A program made the position numbers and the translations under genes. A stretch of DNA of 16,669 nt, from NCBI GenBank assembly GCA_009602725.1, contig WELB01000281.1, positions 57,404 to 74,072 of the forward strand, written 5' to 3'. The DNA is from Spirogloea muscicola (taxonomy: Eukaryota > Streptophyta > Zygnematophyceae > Spirogloeales > Spirogloeaceae). This document shows positions 7,195 to 16,669 of the stretch, one piece after another. Positions within the stretch are counted from its first letter, which is position 1; every line of letters starts with the position of its first letter. The notes beneath the pieces were generated by a model. The model did no database searches. It saw only the letters and a list, made by a program, of their open reading frames with translations, and had not been told where the DNA came from.

Positions 7195-10100
7195 ATGGCG
7201 CAGCCGCCTGGCCGCCGGCCCCTCGCCGGCGGCCGCCCGTACCTGCTGGCCTTCCTGGCCGCAGCCACGCTGGCCTCGGCTGCCGTCACCGACGTCTATG
7301 GCCCCATTTGCCCCGACTTCCCCCTCAGCGACCCCCCCCCCAGCGGTCCGTGCACGCCGCCCACAACCTTGTAGACCCACTGCAGCCCGTGGCCACTCCT
7401 CTTCGTCGCCAACGTGGCTGTGCGTGCGCTCTCGACGGCTCGAGCAGAGCTGCAAACGAGCCTCTGAGCGGCAGTGTTGGTGGTCGGCCAGCTGCGACAT
7501 GACCCGCTGCAGACCACACGGCCAAGAGCGGCTCCTCGCAGATGGCCGTCTCGGCCGGCGCCTGCTGCTTGTGACGTGCACCACCGGCTGCGTAGACGGT
7601 AAACGGTAGCGCCCGACCGGCAGGCGGCATCACCAGGCTGCTGCGTCCCTGTTGACAGGGTGGCTGCTGTGGAGCGCCCCCGGCACCTGGCCTGGTGGCA
7701 CCGTGCCAGGAGGAAGCTTGGCCGTTGGAGCGGATGCGACCATCCCCTGTGGCACCGGTGTCATATTGGACGTTCCCAACCTTGTACTTGGCCTGCTGGA
7801 CATTCATGGGTGGCTCAAGTGCGACCCCTGGTCACACTCACCCCCCTGCTGTGCGTGGCCACACGTCACGTGACCTGGAGGATAAGCAGCAGCTAATAAC
7901 TGGCAGCGGGAGACTAGGCTGACCAGCTCTGAAGACCGAACGCTGACAATCTTCCCGAGTCACTGGCTGCAGAGTCTCGGACACGGTGGGGCCCATCCAG
8001 GTGTTGGCGAATTGGATAGTCAACCAGGGTCAGCTGACAATCGGCACACCAGCAGCACAATTCGCTTCTAAGATCACCTTCAATCTCACTGCCACCCCAT
8101 CAAAGGCAGAGTACATGATTACCAGGCCACCTGCATCACCTGATCATCCTGTGTCACTGGGCTTCAAAGTGTTTGCAACTGTGAGTGATTGTTGGACAAC
8201 CACTTTGCATGACTTCTTGTCGCCCTCCATAGGCTGCGTAGACTGCGTAACCAAGAGATTGCTTGGCATTAGCCTTGCCGATGAGCAAGCATCGCGCTGT
8301 ATCATTGTATTAAGGTCGGAGGCCAGACGTCGCTTCATGGAATGCCTGGCGGCCAAGGGACCCCTGCATGGGTGTCACTCTTACAGACAGCGCAGGCAGG
8401 ATCTTCCAGCATCTCTGTGGACGCGGATGTCTCAGCTTGGCCAGCGGGAGCTGTTGTGGCTATCTCATCCACAGATTACGACCGCTCANCCCCGCGACCG
8501 ACCACCCTTCTGTAACTGCCACTCTCCTTCCCTCCTCACTTATTCCTTGTTTCGCTCTTGATCACGTCCCTCTTGCTCTTCCCTCCCCCCTTTTCACTCT
8601 CCTATGCACCTCTTCCCCTCCCCCTCAGTCCTCCCCTTCCTGTACAATAACCCGCATCTATGCGAACATGTGAGAAGAGGTGTAAGCCAGCTGCACAATT
8701 TCTCTGACGTATCTCACACAACAATGCAGGCAGAGACAGCAACTATTGTTGCTGCAGCAGGAAACTCCATACAACTCAGCCAGGCATTGCAGAATATGCA
8801 TTGGGGAAACCCCTTGAGTGTGCCTGGGACTAGCAAGACCTTCAGCGAGTGTGCTGAAGTTGCACTGCTTACTCGCAACATTGTTGTCCAGGGTGGACCA
8901 AATGACCCTTCCACCCCACTGATTGGTAATCCACGAATGCCTTCATGCCCCTGCAAACACTGAAGGATAGTCTAGGCTTGCAGCATATCATTCAAAATAA
9001 GAGCTCACTTATGCCGACCCGTGCACCAGGTGGTCATTTCGTCATCCACCAGACACCGAGCGTGCAGTTCATTGAAGGAGTGGAGCTCGTCAACATGGGC
9101 CAGCAAGGCTCTCTTGGGAGATACCCCCTCCACTTCCACCTCCTGCAGGATGCAACAGGCACAACTGCCAGGAAGAATTCTGTACACGACAGCAATCAAC
9201 GCTGCATTGTGGTGCATGGCACATACAACGTCCTGGTTGACAATAATGTGGCGTTTCGCACCTTTGGACACTGCTATGTGCTTGAAGATGGCATAGAACA
9301 CGGCAACACCTTCTCCAACAACCTCGGCTTTCTGCAAGTAGACGACTGCTCTTCCTTGAGAGTGATCTTGTTGGAAATACCTTACCCCATGTCGTATTCT
9401 TATGCATTGACATCATTCGACAGGTATTTACCTGTGCTCTATAATTGCAGGAGCCGGTGAAAACAGTCATTACCGCACCTGCAGGCACACTCACTGGCAC
9501 AGAGAGCGACGACTCCCCTTCGACGTTCTGGATTGCCAATCCTTCCAATAATTTCATCGACAATGTCGCTGGTGGCTCATTTGACTCAGGGTGTGTGTGC
9601 TGTCCTGTGAGCTGTTAAGGAAACGTCCTGGATCATGACCCCTACAACAGTGTGCAGGGCGGTCAAGCAGACCCAATCACTATTGAGACAAAACTCAGCC
9701 GGATTCAGAATGTGCTGTAGGTGGTGGTTCCAGTTGAACGGCAATGTGGAAGGTGCTTCTTCATTGTTGCCTACTGCCAAGGCAGTGCAGCCCAAATTCA
9801 GCCTGCTTGGGACATTCTCTGGGAATGTTGGCCACTCTAACGGGCGAGCTGGCTTGAGGACTTACCCTGACGGCTACAGACCTCGTTTACAAAACGGTCA
9901 AGGTATCAATGCTGTAAGCACCGAGCTTGCTGCCAACACCACAGTCCTCTGTTGTGCTCCATAAATGACTAGTACATCATGTACCTTCACAACATTCTCG
10001 GCACGATCGTGGAGTCTGCTGACATGAGTGATGTGATGAGTTTCTCCTTTGCAGCCGCCTGTTGACGTAGCTTTTGTGGGCTTCCGTGCCTACAAGAACG

Positions 10101-13100
10101 TGTATGATGGGTGAGTCCAGCACCAGTGCTGAGTACGGAGTGCGTAGGTGCAAATATTTGATAGAAGATGCTAGGCTGCTCTGGCCATTCTGGCTGTATC
10201 CTGGTCTTCCATGCTCAAATGGGGATGTGGTCCTTGCAGAATATTCATCCACGAGTCCGATTCCATTACCGTGGACAGCGCTGTCCTTGCTGACAATGGC
10301 GTTGGGGTGGAGTTCAATCAAGATCAGGCTTGCGCGGTAAATCACCTCATCCAACTCGCTAGCAAGACTTTTACATGCATGATGGTGACCATAAGCATTG
10401 GTGCAGACGAACACTCCTTATAAGCTGTGATCCAATCTGATGCGCAGGTCAAAAGCTCACTGTTTGTGGGGCTCAGTGCCAATGTCGGCAGCCCTCAAAA
10501 TTGCGATCAAAAGGGTAACGAGTATGCAAATTGCCGACCTCTGGTTGGCTGCACGCTCCCTGTCAGCCCTTCACAAGCTCGCTCTGTTGGTGGTGTGCAA
10601 GTCAGTCGACCCCAGGTAGAGAAGAAGTCCTTGCTGCGCCTTGCTTGTTTACAAGTTCGATTCGAAGACCTTTGCGATCTTACTAATCATTCAAAGCTTC
10701 TGAAGTTATCAGAGTGAGCAATATGGCGCTTCCCTTGCATGATGATAGCACAAGATGTGGAAGTCAAGCTGTTGTGATGCACTGCTGCAGAATTGCACGA
10801 GTTGCAACTCGTGTATACTGACTATGTCATAAATTGCACACTGCAGTTCGGCATTCTCATAGACCAGAGCGAATATCCCTCACATGGGAGAGCTTACATT
10901 CCCAATCATATATCAAATTGCACCTTCGTCAGTTATGACACCACCTGCAGGGTGTCAGCTGCAATAACAGCCAATGGCAAAGGCCAGAGCCTCTTCAATG
11001 CTGGCCACAGCGTGCAGGGCCTCTCCTTTCCCGACAATGCCAACAGGTGTCAAAACATCTCAATATCTCAACATCTCAACATTGCAGCAACTCAACAACC
11101 CATTAGAAGACCTGCTCAGGAAAGACTGTGGTGCAGCCACGTATCCTCCTCTTTCAAAACTGGCTTGATGGCTCTTCATGGATGTCCCAATACCACGGAT
11201 TGCGAGAACAGAGTGTATGTTCGTGTGTGATGCAGGATGTACTTCGCACCAAGGCTGCTGGGCATGCTCGGCTTTGAGAGCCAGGGAGATGCGGGCGAGG
11301 AGGCTCTCATGTATGTACTGCGGGACGATGATGGAACTCTAATTGGAGGCAAAGGTGGCTATGCTGTTACCAACAATGCAGCTATGCTTCCACCTGGCCC
11401 CTCCGCTTGTACCCTGGTAAGCGACCGCCATGAGTCATTCATCAGCAGTGTTATCATACAAGACTGCAAATAGGTTACAGTATTGATCAGGATTGCGCCG
11501 CTGGTCACAGATGCCTACTTGGAATGGCTACAGCTGTCCGGGGTCTTGCTACAGGACTGTGGGCTTTGGTGTTGGCAGCAGCTCAATTATGATTACCCAA
11601 GCTGTATGATCTGCCCCTGGACTGCACCTCAAGTGAATGCATCAAATTTGCCTTGTACCTTGCAAGTGAAGCTCAGTTCATTGAAAATTTAAGCTCAATG
11701 CTTATGCTGTGGGTGTAATATCTGCCTCATGCTGTCAATGTCAATTGGGTACTGCCAGGACGGACAAGTCCTGTCACTGTCAGGTGCTGGAGGCTACAAC
11801 GGATGGATATTTGCAAACCTTTTGTCTGGTGTGCCACACCAGGTCAGTTCTCGCAATCGCAGTGTGTGACAGCATCTACTTAAGACAACGGGACATGGGC
11901 CAGGCCACAATTGAAGTGCTCACTGCTGTCATCCTGGCTTGCAGGTGACTGTGACAGCTGGAAACCTGCCAGCTCAATTCATGGTCATGTATGGTGACGG
12001 TGACAGTTGCAATGGAGGGATTGTGCTTCAATTCACACCTCCTTCTGGCAGCCAGTGGACTGTGCAGCCGACCCCAAGCGTCTTCTGGCAGTGAGCACAC
12101 GATTTGGCCTTTCAAAGACACTGCAATGTCTCTGCAGCTTCCCTTCAGCAGAGGGGTTTTGGACATTATGTGCAAAAGATGTGTTGGGGAGTACTGCAAT
12201 ATCCTATCCCATCTCTTTATGTTAACATCCACAGTCGTCCACTTAACCTGAGCGCCTGTGAGCTGTTGGAAGGATGCAGCTCATTGACGTTACGGCTCCA
12301 GCTAGAACTAATGTGCGCCTGCCTGAGCATGTGTACAGAGCTTGCCAAGGCACCGACTTCCTGCTTCCGCAGCAGGTGACTCAAGTTGGTTGGATCTGCG
12401 GAGGAGCAGACGCCGTTTTGCAGGTCTCCATGGGCGCTGTTTCTCCTGATCCTCTCAAGCTCATCGTGCAACCTGGCACACCATCCTGCTCTACACTGTA
12501 CGTACTCTTGTACTGTTGGTGGCCCTCACCTTTACTGAATGTCGTTACTTCAGAATGTCTGAAAGACCTATCAGTAAGGATAACACTGGCTTTTTCGTTC
12601 TGCGCAGACAATGTGGCCTTTTTCTACCTGGAAGCACCAACTGGTCTTATGACGATAGTGGAGCCGAGGATCATCCAGGTTTTGCTTCGGTCATCTACCC
12701 GCAGGCGAGCTCCTGGAAGGTCGGAACGGCTCAATTTGGATATGGAAACGTGGGCGAAGTGACAAAGGTTGCCACCTCGACACCCACTTTAGCGACGTGG
12801 TACTTTCGGAGGGTGTTCACTATATCCAATGCCAAGTGCTACAGCTCGTTGGTCCTTGGCGCCCTGGTGGATGATGGTTTGGCCATATACCTCAACGGCC
12901 AGCAGATATACAGCAGCAACCTCCCAGCCATCCTGACCACAAGAACGCAGGTGCTGCTCTCAATGAGGCAAATGACGTTCCATTATGCTTTGCTGAAGCA
13001 CCTCGAAGGCTTGCATGTCTGGAGTGTTAAACTAAATTCTTAAGTGTTTGGCCTGCAGGCAGTCTCAGATGTCTCCCCTACATCGGGCTGGTCATCAGCA

Positions 13101-14078
13101 ACAGTCGCTCTCTCGCCCGGCTTGCTTCTAGAGGGCACCAACGTGGTTGCTGCAGAGATGCACTCGGCATACTCTTATGCCTGGGAGCTTCGGTTTGACG
13201 CATGGCTGGCTGCCATAGGGTCTCTCTCCTGCCTGCCTGAGCCCGCGCCTGCATCCCCACCCCCGCCATACATCGCCACCAACCCGCGCCCTCCTCCGTC
13301 CGTGGCTGTCCCAACTCCCCTCACGCCGCCGAGCAGTCCTCCACCACCGGTGCTGTTCAGCTCCCCACCTACACCTCAGTCACCTTCTTCACGGGCCCCT
13401 ATGTCCATCAGCCCACCACCATCACCTCCGACCCTGTCTGACCCACCACCTGCCACCCTCTCCCTGCCGCCTCCAACACCGTCCCCTCCAATTGTACAGC
13501 TGAGCCCTCCAGTGGTGCCTGCGCAGCCAAACCCACCGGTGTTGCGCTTACAGCCAAGCCCTCCTGTGGTGACCCCGCCGCCGCTTCGCCCTCCTCTGTT
13601 CGAAGCTGGCATGCCTTCACCTCCAGCAAGCATCCCTGCCCTCAGTGCACCACCACCGCCGCCGCCTGGGCCAGCCAGCCCGCCGCCTCCCCACGTCTTC
13701 AGGAAGAAGGGCAGGAAGTACAAGGCTGCCCATGTCTGCCAAAAGGGATGCAAGCCCGGCCACAAGAAGGCTGGCAAGAAGAAAGTGGTGCACACGGGCC
13801 CGACAGGCCACCACAAACTGCGTTCCCCTGTCCTTCCGCCAACAACGGTGGCTCACCAGCCACCCCCTTCCTTGCCCCTCGCTTTACCTCCCCCACCGCC
13901 TCCTAACTCACCACCTCTCACACCGCTGGCTCCACCTGGCGAAACAAAGGGCCAGACAACCATCAAGAAAAAGAAGAAGAAGCATAAGAAGAAGCTGAAG
14001 AAGAAGAAGAAGAAGACAACAACGACAATGGAGTCCACGCCAGCAGAGCATGGAGACCCTTATGGCAACCTGCAGTAA
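7195..14078 (+). CDS. Secreted G8-domain / beta-helix protein (CEMIP/TMEM2/PKHD1L1-like) with proline- and lysine-rich tail, 19 exons
   Basis: Inferred exons: 7195-7345, 7659-7818, 7973-8180, 8315-~8488, 8730-8925, 9030-9337, 9451-9590, 9721-9913, 10055-10110, 10240-10336, 10448-10600, 10847-11046, 11236-11416, 11511-11603, 11759-11842, 11945-12090, 12273-12497, 12608-12950, 13059-14078. They total about 1375 aa with consistent phases. Order: signal peptide (1-30, cut near LASAA), G8 domain (about 52-183), beta-helix with LGRYPLHFH (325-333) and GHCYVLEDGIEHGNTF, galactose-binding-like domain (about 923-1090), then a Pro/Lys-rich tail. It should be exported to the cell surface or matrix. Animal relatives bind or cut hyaluronan; the substrate here is unknown. 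The ATG at 7195 is followed at once by a good signal peptide. The exon 4 donor coincides with an N at 8489 and is unresolved. The exon 17 acceptor (GGAAG) is weak. TGTAA at 14322 is a likely poly(A) signal. Confidence 0.87.
7659..8350 (+). other. G8 domain region of the secreted protein (exons 2 to 4)
   Basis: Joined exons read WSAPGTWPGGTVPGG, ADATIPCGTGVILDV, LLDIHGWLKVSDTVG, VLANWIVNQGQLTIGT and SLGFKVFATVGGQTSLHG. This follows the G8 pattern of spaced glycines, a W..P.....P start, ANWIV..G.L.IG and a closing LHG. It is followed by TPAWVSLLQTAQAG and VVAISSTDYDRS, which in CEMIP/TMEM2-type proteins links G8 to the beta-helix. Confidence 0.85.
8489..8729 (+). other. Intron 4 with an undetermined base and a long pyrimidine tract
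   Basis: The base at 8489 is N. The coding frame of exon 4 is good up to DRS just before it, and no GT donor of the needed phase follows. Bases about 8500-8645 are almost entirely C and T on the plus strand. The next exon begins after GCAG at 8729. Confidence 0.5.
8730..11403 (+). other. Parallel beta-helix region of the secreted protein (exons 5 to 13)
   Basis: Marker blocks in order are ECAEVALLTRNIVVQGG, LIGGHFVIHQTPSVQF, ELVNMGQQGSLGRYPLHFH, NSVHDSNQRCIVVHG, GHCYVLEDGIEHGNTF, STFWIANPSNNFIDNVAGGS, FSGNVGHSNGRAGLRTYP, GFRAYKNVYDG, VLADNGVGVEFNQDQ, SLFVGLSANVGS and RDDDGTLIGGKGGY. Short N/G-ended strands recur as in PbH1 repeats. The order matches the G8-linked family from animals and protists as I recall it. 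Confidence 0.8.
12608..13236 (+). other. Galactose-binding-like domain of the secreted protein (exons 18 and 19)
   Basis: The region reads STNWSYDDSG, SSWKVGTAQFGYGN, TWYFRRVFTISNA, LVDDGLAIYLNGQQIYSSNLP and, after the last intron, EGTNVVAAEMHSAY. This is the W.Y.D.G .. W..G.A.LGYG .. YFRR.F .. DDG..VYLNG.E .. G.NV.AVE pattern common in bacterial secreted esterases and surface proteins. It probably binds carbohydrate, which is inference from fold class. Confidence 0.7.
13237..14075 (+). other. Hydroxyproline-rich-type tail with two lysine-rich blocks
   Basis: From about residue 1096 the protein is dominated by SPPPP, PPSPP and PPP motifs, as in pherophorins and extensins of volvocine walls, where such prolines are hydroxylated and arabinosylated. 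It is interrupted by a basic block at about 1253-1288 (RKKGRKYKAAHVCQKGCK and following Lys/His residues). It ends with a second at about 1339-1355, almost pure lysine, then TTTTMESTPAEHGDPYGNLQ. Confidence 0.8.
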
Positions 14079-14735
14079 TTGCTGCTACCAGCATTACCGC
14101 GTAGGTGCACTTGAGTTCTTGAAACTGCAACGGGATGGAGCTGACTCTGAGCAGTTGTCAGCCTCTCCAGCTGCCATCGCCTCCTCAACCGTAGCAGTAT
14201 TACAATTTTTCTTGCTGCTAAAATTTCATCATTGTGATGTTCCTATCTCCTCTTGAGCAATGGGTTCACTTGCCCGCTGGTGTATGTAGCCTTCTACTGT
14301 TAACGAACGAGTAGTGTACTCTGTAAGACCTGTGCATGAGACCCTTGTATCCTTGCATTCCTCAGAGCTTTGCCAGGTGTCATGGGCATAGCACCGCTTT
14401 GCTATATTTAAGGAATCTACAACATTAATCCGTCATTGTTGAGCATTAGGGCCTGATGTGGCGCACCGAAATGGCTCTTACTTGATGCACAGTCTTCACG
14501 AGTTGCTGTCAAGAATGCAAAGCACTGCGCTCACCACCGAAACCTTAGTCCGCCGTGCCACGGATTGTGCTACAGCCCTCAACGCCTAGCAATGATGTGC
14601 GTCCGGTGATGTATTTGTGCTGCCTTCATACCCCCTACAACTCTTAACCTTCACATTAGCATAGGTGAGCATTTCATGATTCAGCCAGCATCTAACCAGC
14701 TCGCAGGTGGTACACAGTCTATACAAGGTGACCAT
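14079..14735 (+). other. 3' flank of the G8-domain gene, with TGTAA poly(A) signal at 14322
   Basis: No coding content is seen. TGTAA at 14322-14326, 244 bases after the stop, is the usual green-algal polyadenylation signal. On the minus strand a TGTAA at 14200-14204 could serve the convergent gene, in which case the two 3' ends would overlap. Confidence 0.5.
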
Positions 14736-16669
14736 CTACATGCTTCTGTGCTGGACACTGCCTGCAGCTACAGGAGGCCACCCTTGCACGCTCACAAGGA
14801 TGCCATCATGCAGCGGTCCATGAGGGGCAAGCTCGCTAGAGCCTGTGCCTCGTGCCACTGACAACGCCTCCTCGCGCTTGCTCTCAACCTCCATCTTGCT
14901 GCTCCCGGCATCTTGAGACTGAGCCGCAGCCACAACGTCAGTCGTGATTTCACCGCCGCTCTCGTCCTCCTCCACGCCCCCACCATCACCCTCCCTGTCC
15001 TCTTCATATCCGCTGCAACCCCCGCCCCATCCAAGGGGGCCACTGAGCCTCGCCCCTCTTACACCACCCACGGGCATGCCATCCACCCACTCCTCCTTCA
15101 GGCTGTGCCGCTTGATTCTGCACAGAAGAGAGAGCAGCTCAAGGCAGACGTTCAAGGCTCCCGGGGGTGGGGGGGGGTGGCACCCTACGTCATTTGAGCA
15201 GCGGGGACCAACTCAAAAGGGCACCTGGGAGCGGATCCGCCGCTTAGGTAGGCTTCAGCCATGGCCAGGTGCCGCCGTCTCCTCCGCATTCGTTGTGCGT
15301 GGCTGTGCAGCCTCCTCACCCTCCCTGAATCTGCCGCACCCATCACCTGAGCCAGATCCTCCATACCTGCAGCAGGGAAAGTTGAGCAGATATAGTGAAC
15401 CTCTCTGCTGGGATGGCCGCTCACTGCCCTTCCAGAGTGTGCCCAATTGGGACACACTCCATGCACGGGGCTGTAGTATCTGAGCCCCATGCAAGTAACA
15501 TCGGTGCCTTTCTAACTTGCTCAATTGTGCCAACGAGTCAGTGGCAGCCACCAAAAGGAACACGGGACCAAAGCGACAGGCGTCCAGTGCACCTCGTCTG
15601 CTGGCCGCCAGTGCAGCCTCCATAGCTTCCGCCTCACCGACAGGGGCCATGCGTAGCGGCACTCTGGCCATGCCGCGCCTCGATGTATGGTGCGGCTCCC
15701 GGGCCACTTTGGCCCTGGACGTGCTGGCCGTTGCACCCTTCCTCTCCTCGTCCACATAGTCCCCAGGGTCGTCGACGTTGCCATCGTCGCCATCGCCGAG
15801 CTCGCCGTCCCCCCCGTAACCAAGCTCGCTACCATACCCCGACTCTGAGTTGAGGCCCTCTTTCCAGCAGTGGAACCAGTCATCGGACAGGTCCATGGAG
15901 GCTGCGCTGCTGCTCATGTTACCCCCCTCGCCTTTTCCCCGCTGGAGAGCGCTCCTCGGGCAGCCTGACGGTCCTCCGCTGCTGTAGTTGAACTCGCCAC
16001 TGCATACGATAATCACCACTCAGCCTCTGACAAGAGCAGCACAGGGCCAAAGTCCACCGAGCAGATGCAACCAGGCAGCCCACTGAAGAGTGCGGTGCTG
16101 CCAAGCAAATTGCAGAAGGTAAGGTGCAGCCTCAGCCTGGGGTCGCAGCCATGGACACAGGAGGTCAACCTCGAATCAGTCCCTGTGACAGGGAAGTCGG
16201 AGAAGCCGCCGAAGTTGGCGCATGCCGGATTGGTGGCTGGGTCGGAGGCGCAGCTGTGAGCACTGGCCCTCTGCCAGGGAGCCTCGCTGCTCCTGCCCGA
16301 GTCGGGGCTGCCAGCACCGGACGCCCGCCTCCGCCGCTTGCGCAAGTGCAGGCCTTCTCGCCATCGCCAGAGGCCTGGGGATGCGGTGCAGCAAGAGCAG
16401 GGTGAGGCGGGCAGCGCCGGCGGCAACGGCGGCTAGGCAAGGCGGCGCTTGCCCGCGCTCGACGCCGGGTGGCCATGCGGGCCGGTGCTGAGAGCAAGTG
16501 GGCGTCCACGAGGGCAGACGGTGGAGGGCCGGCGCCCACCTCGCAGGAGTGCGTGCGACAGCTGCTTGCGGCGGCCCGCCCAGCTCTTGTACGAGCCGGA
16601 GCCGCTGACGCCGGGCGGCTGCCGGTGCGCCGGCGGGGCGCGAGTGGCGGCGCCGGCGGGGGCGGCGGC
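14736..16669 (-). CDS. Probable split gene for an acidic low-complexity protein, function unknown, 5' end outside the window
   Basis: Not recognised. Minus-strand exons that fit in phase are: one ending at 15569 (running back to at least about 15930) with DLSDDWFHCWKEGLNSESGY and an acidic Gly/Asp stretch; 15366-15225 with MEDLAQVMGAADSGRVRRLH and an arginine run; and 15117-14736, acidic, ending in QHRSM and TAG. The junctions (G|GTCCCG to CAG|GT, phase 1; CCCAG|GTGCCC to GTGCAG|A, phase 2) agree. The last exon contains a good GTGAGC donor, so the true end may differ. Upstream, 16426-16013 reads CASDPATNPACANFGGFSDF and HGCDPRLRLHLTFCNLLGS but its joins are unresolved. The GC-rich 16669-16540 reads SGSGSYKSWAGRRKQLSHAL before a GTGGGC donor and may be near the 5' end. 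These pieces could belong to more than one gene. Confidence 0.38.

Noticed and set aside
6698-7609. 303-codon plus-strand frame and its 226-codon minus-strand shadow
   Set aside because: They start in a repeat copy, run through the GC-rich leader and pass over the signal-peptide exon in another frame. The low-complexity content suggests that composition is the cause.
12951-13043. Read-through of exon 18 to a stop at 13043
   Set aside because: The domain pattern stops at TRTQ just before a GTGCTG donor and resumes after GCAG at 13058 with AVSDVSPTSGW in phase. The read-through residues do not fit the domain.
13376-13816. Long Gly-rich minus-strand frame opposite the proline-rich tail
   Set aside because: It is the complement of CCN-rich codons. 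Reverse frames over proline-rich sequence stay open by composition.
15984-16021. A 17-base intron joining SEAEC to GEFNYSS on the minus strand
   Set aside because: Phases would match, but 17 bases is far below any workable intron length. The join upstream of about 15990 is therefore left unresolved.
1-16669. CRISPR arrays, tRNA or rRNA genes, bacterial operons
   Set aside because: No evenly spaced identical repeats with unique spacers, no cloverleaf pattern and no rRNA-like stretch were seen. The split genes are eukaryotic.

Overview
The window looks like nuclear DNA of a chlorophycean green alga, probably from the volvocine/Chlamydomonadales side. Three things suggest this: many short GT-AG introns ending in GCAG, GC-rich gene starts, and an extracellular protein with a hydroxyproline-rich (SPPPP-type) tail and a TGTAA poly(A)-type signal downstream. 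Haematococcus lacustris or a relative is a guess. All genes are split, so single ORFs mislead; exons here were joined by homology and by intron-phase agreement.

Layout. (1) 636-2758 (+): a complete six-exon pyroglutamyl-peptidase I gene (peptidase C15, about 252 aa) with all three catalytic residues. Its leader holds a two-codon uORF, and its fourth intron holds a possible alternative copy of exon 4. (2) 2759-7194: about 4.4 kb without an intact gene, full of dispersed repeats. One family is about 200 bp and begins with a GGGCTGG/CCAGCCC hairpin; others are inverted or tandem. At 5806-6458 lies the frameshifted 3' end of a non-LTR retrotransposon with a restriction-like endonuclease, and a repeat copy starts 4 bp after its stop. 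(3) 7195-14078 (+): a 19-exon gene for a secreted protein of about 1375 aa. It has a signal peptide, a G8 domain, a CEMIP/TMEM2/PKHD1L1-like right-handed beta-helix, a galactose-binding-like domain, and a proline-rich tail with two lysine-rich blocks. All intron phases close except at exon 4, whose donor falls at an undetermined base. (4) 14736-16669 (-): a probable, partly resolved gene for a low-complexity acidic protein of unknown function, convergent with gene 3 and running off the window.

The genes show no pathway link. The most notable items are the G8/beta-helix protein fused to a cell-wall-type tail, the candidate mutually exclusive exon in the peptidase gene, and the repeat family abutting the retrotransposon end.
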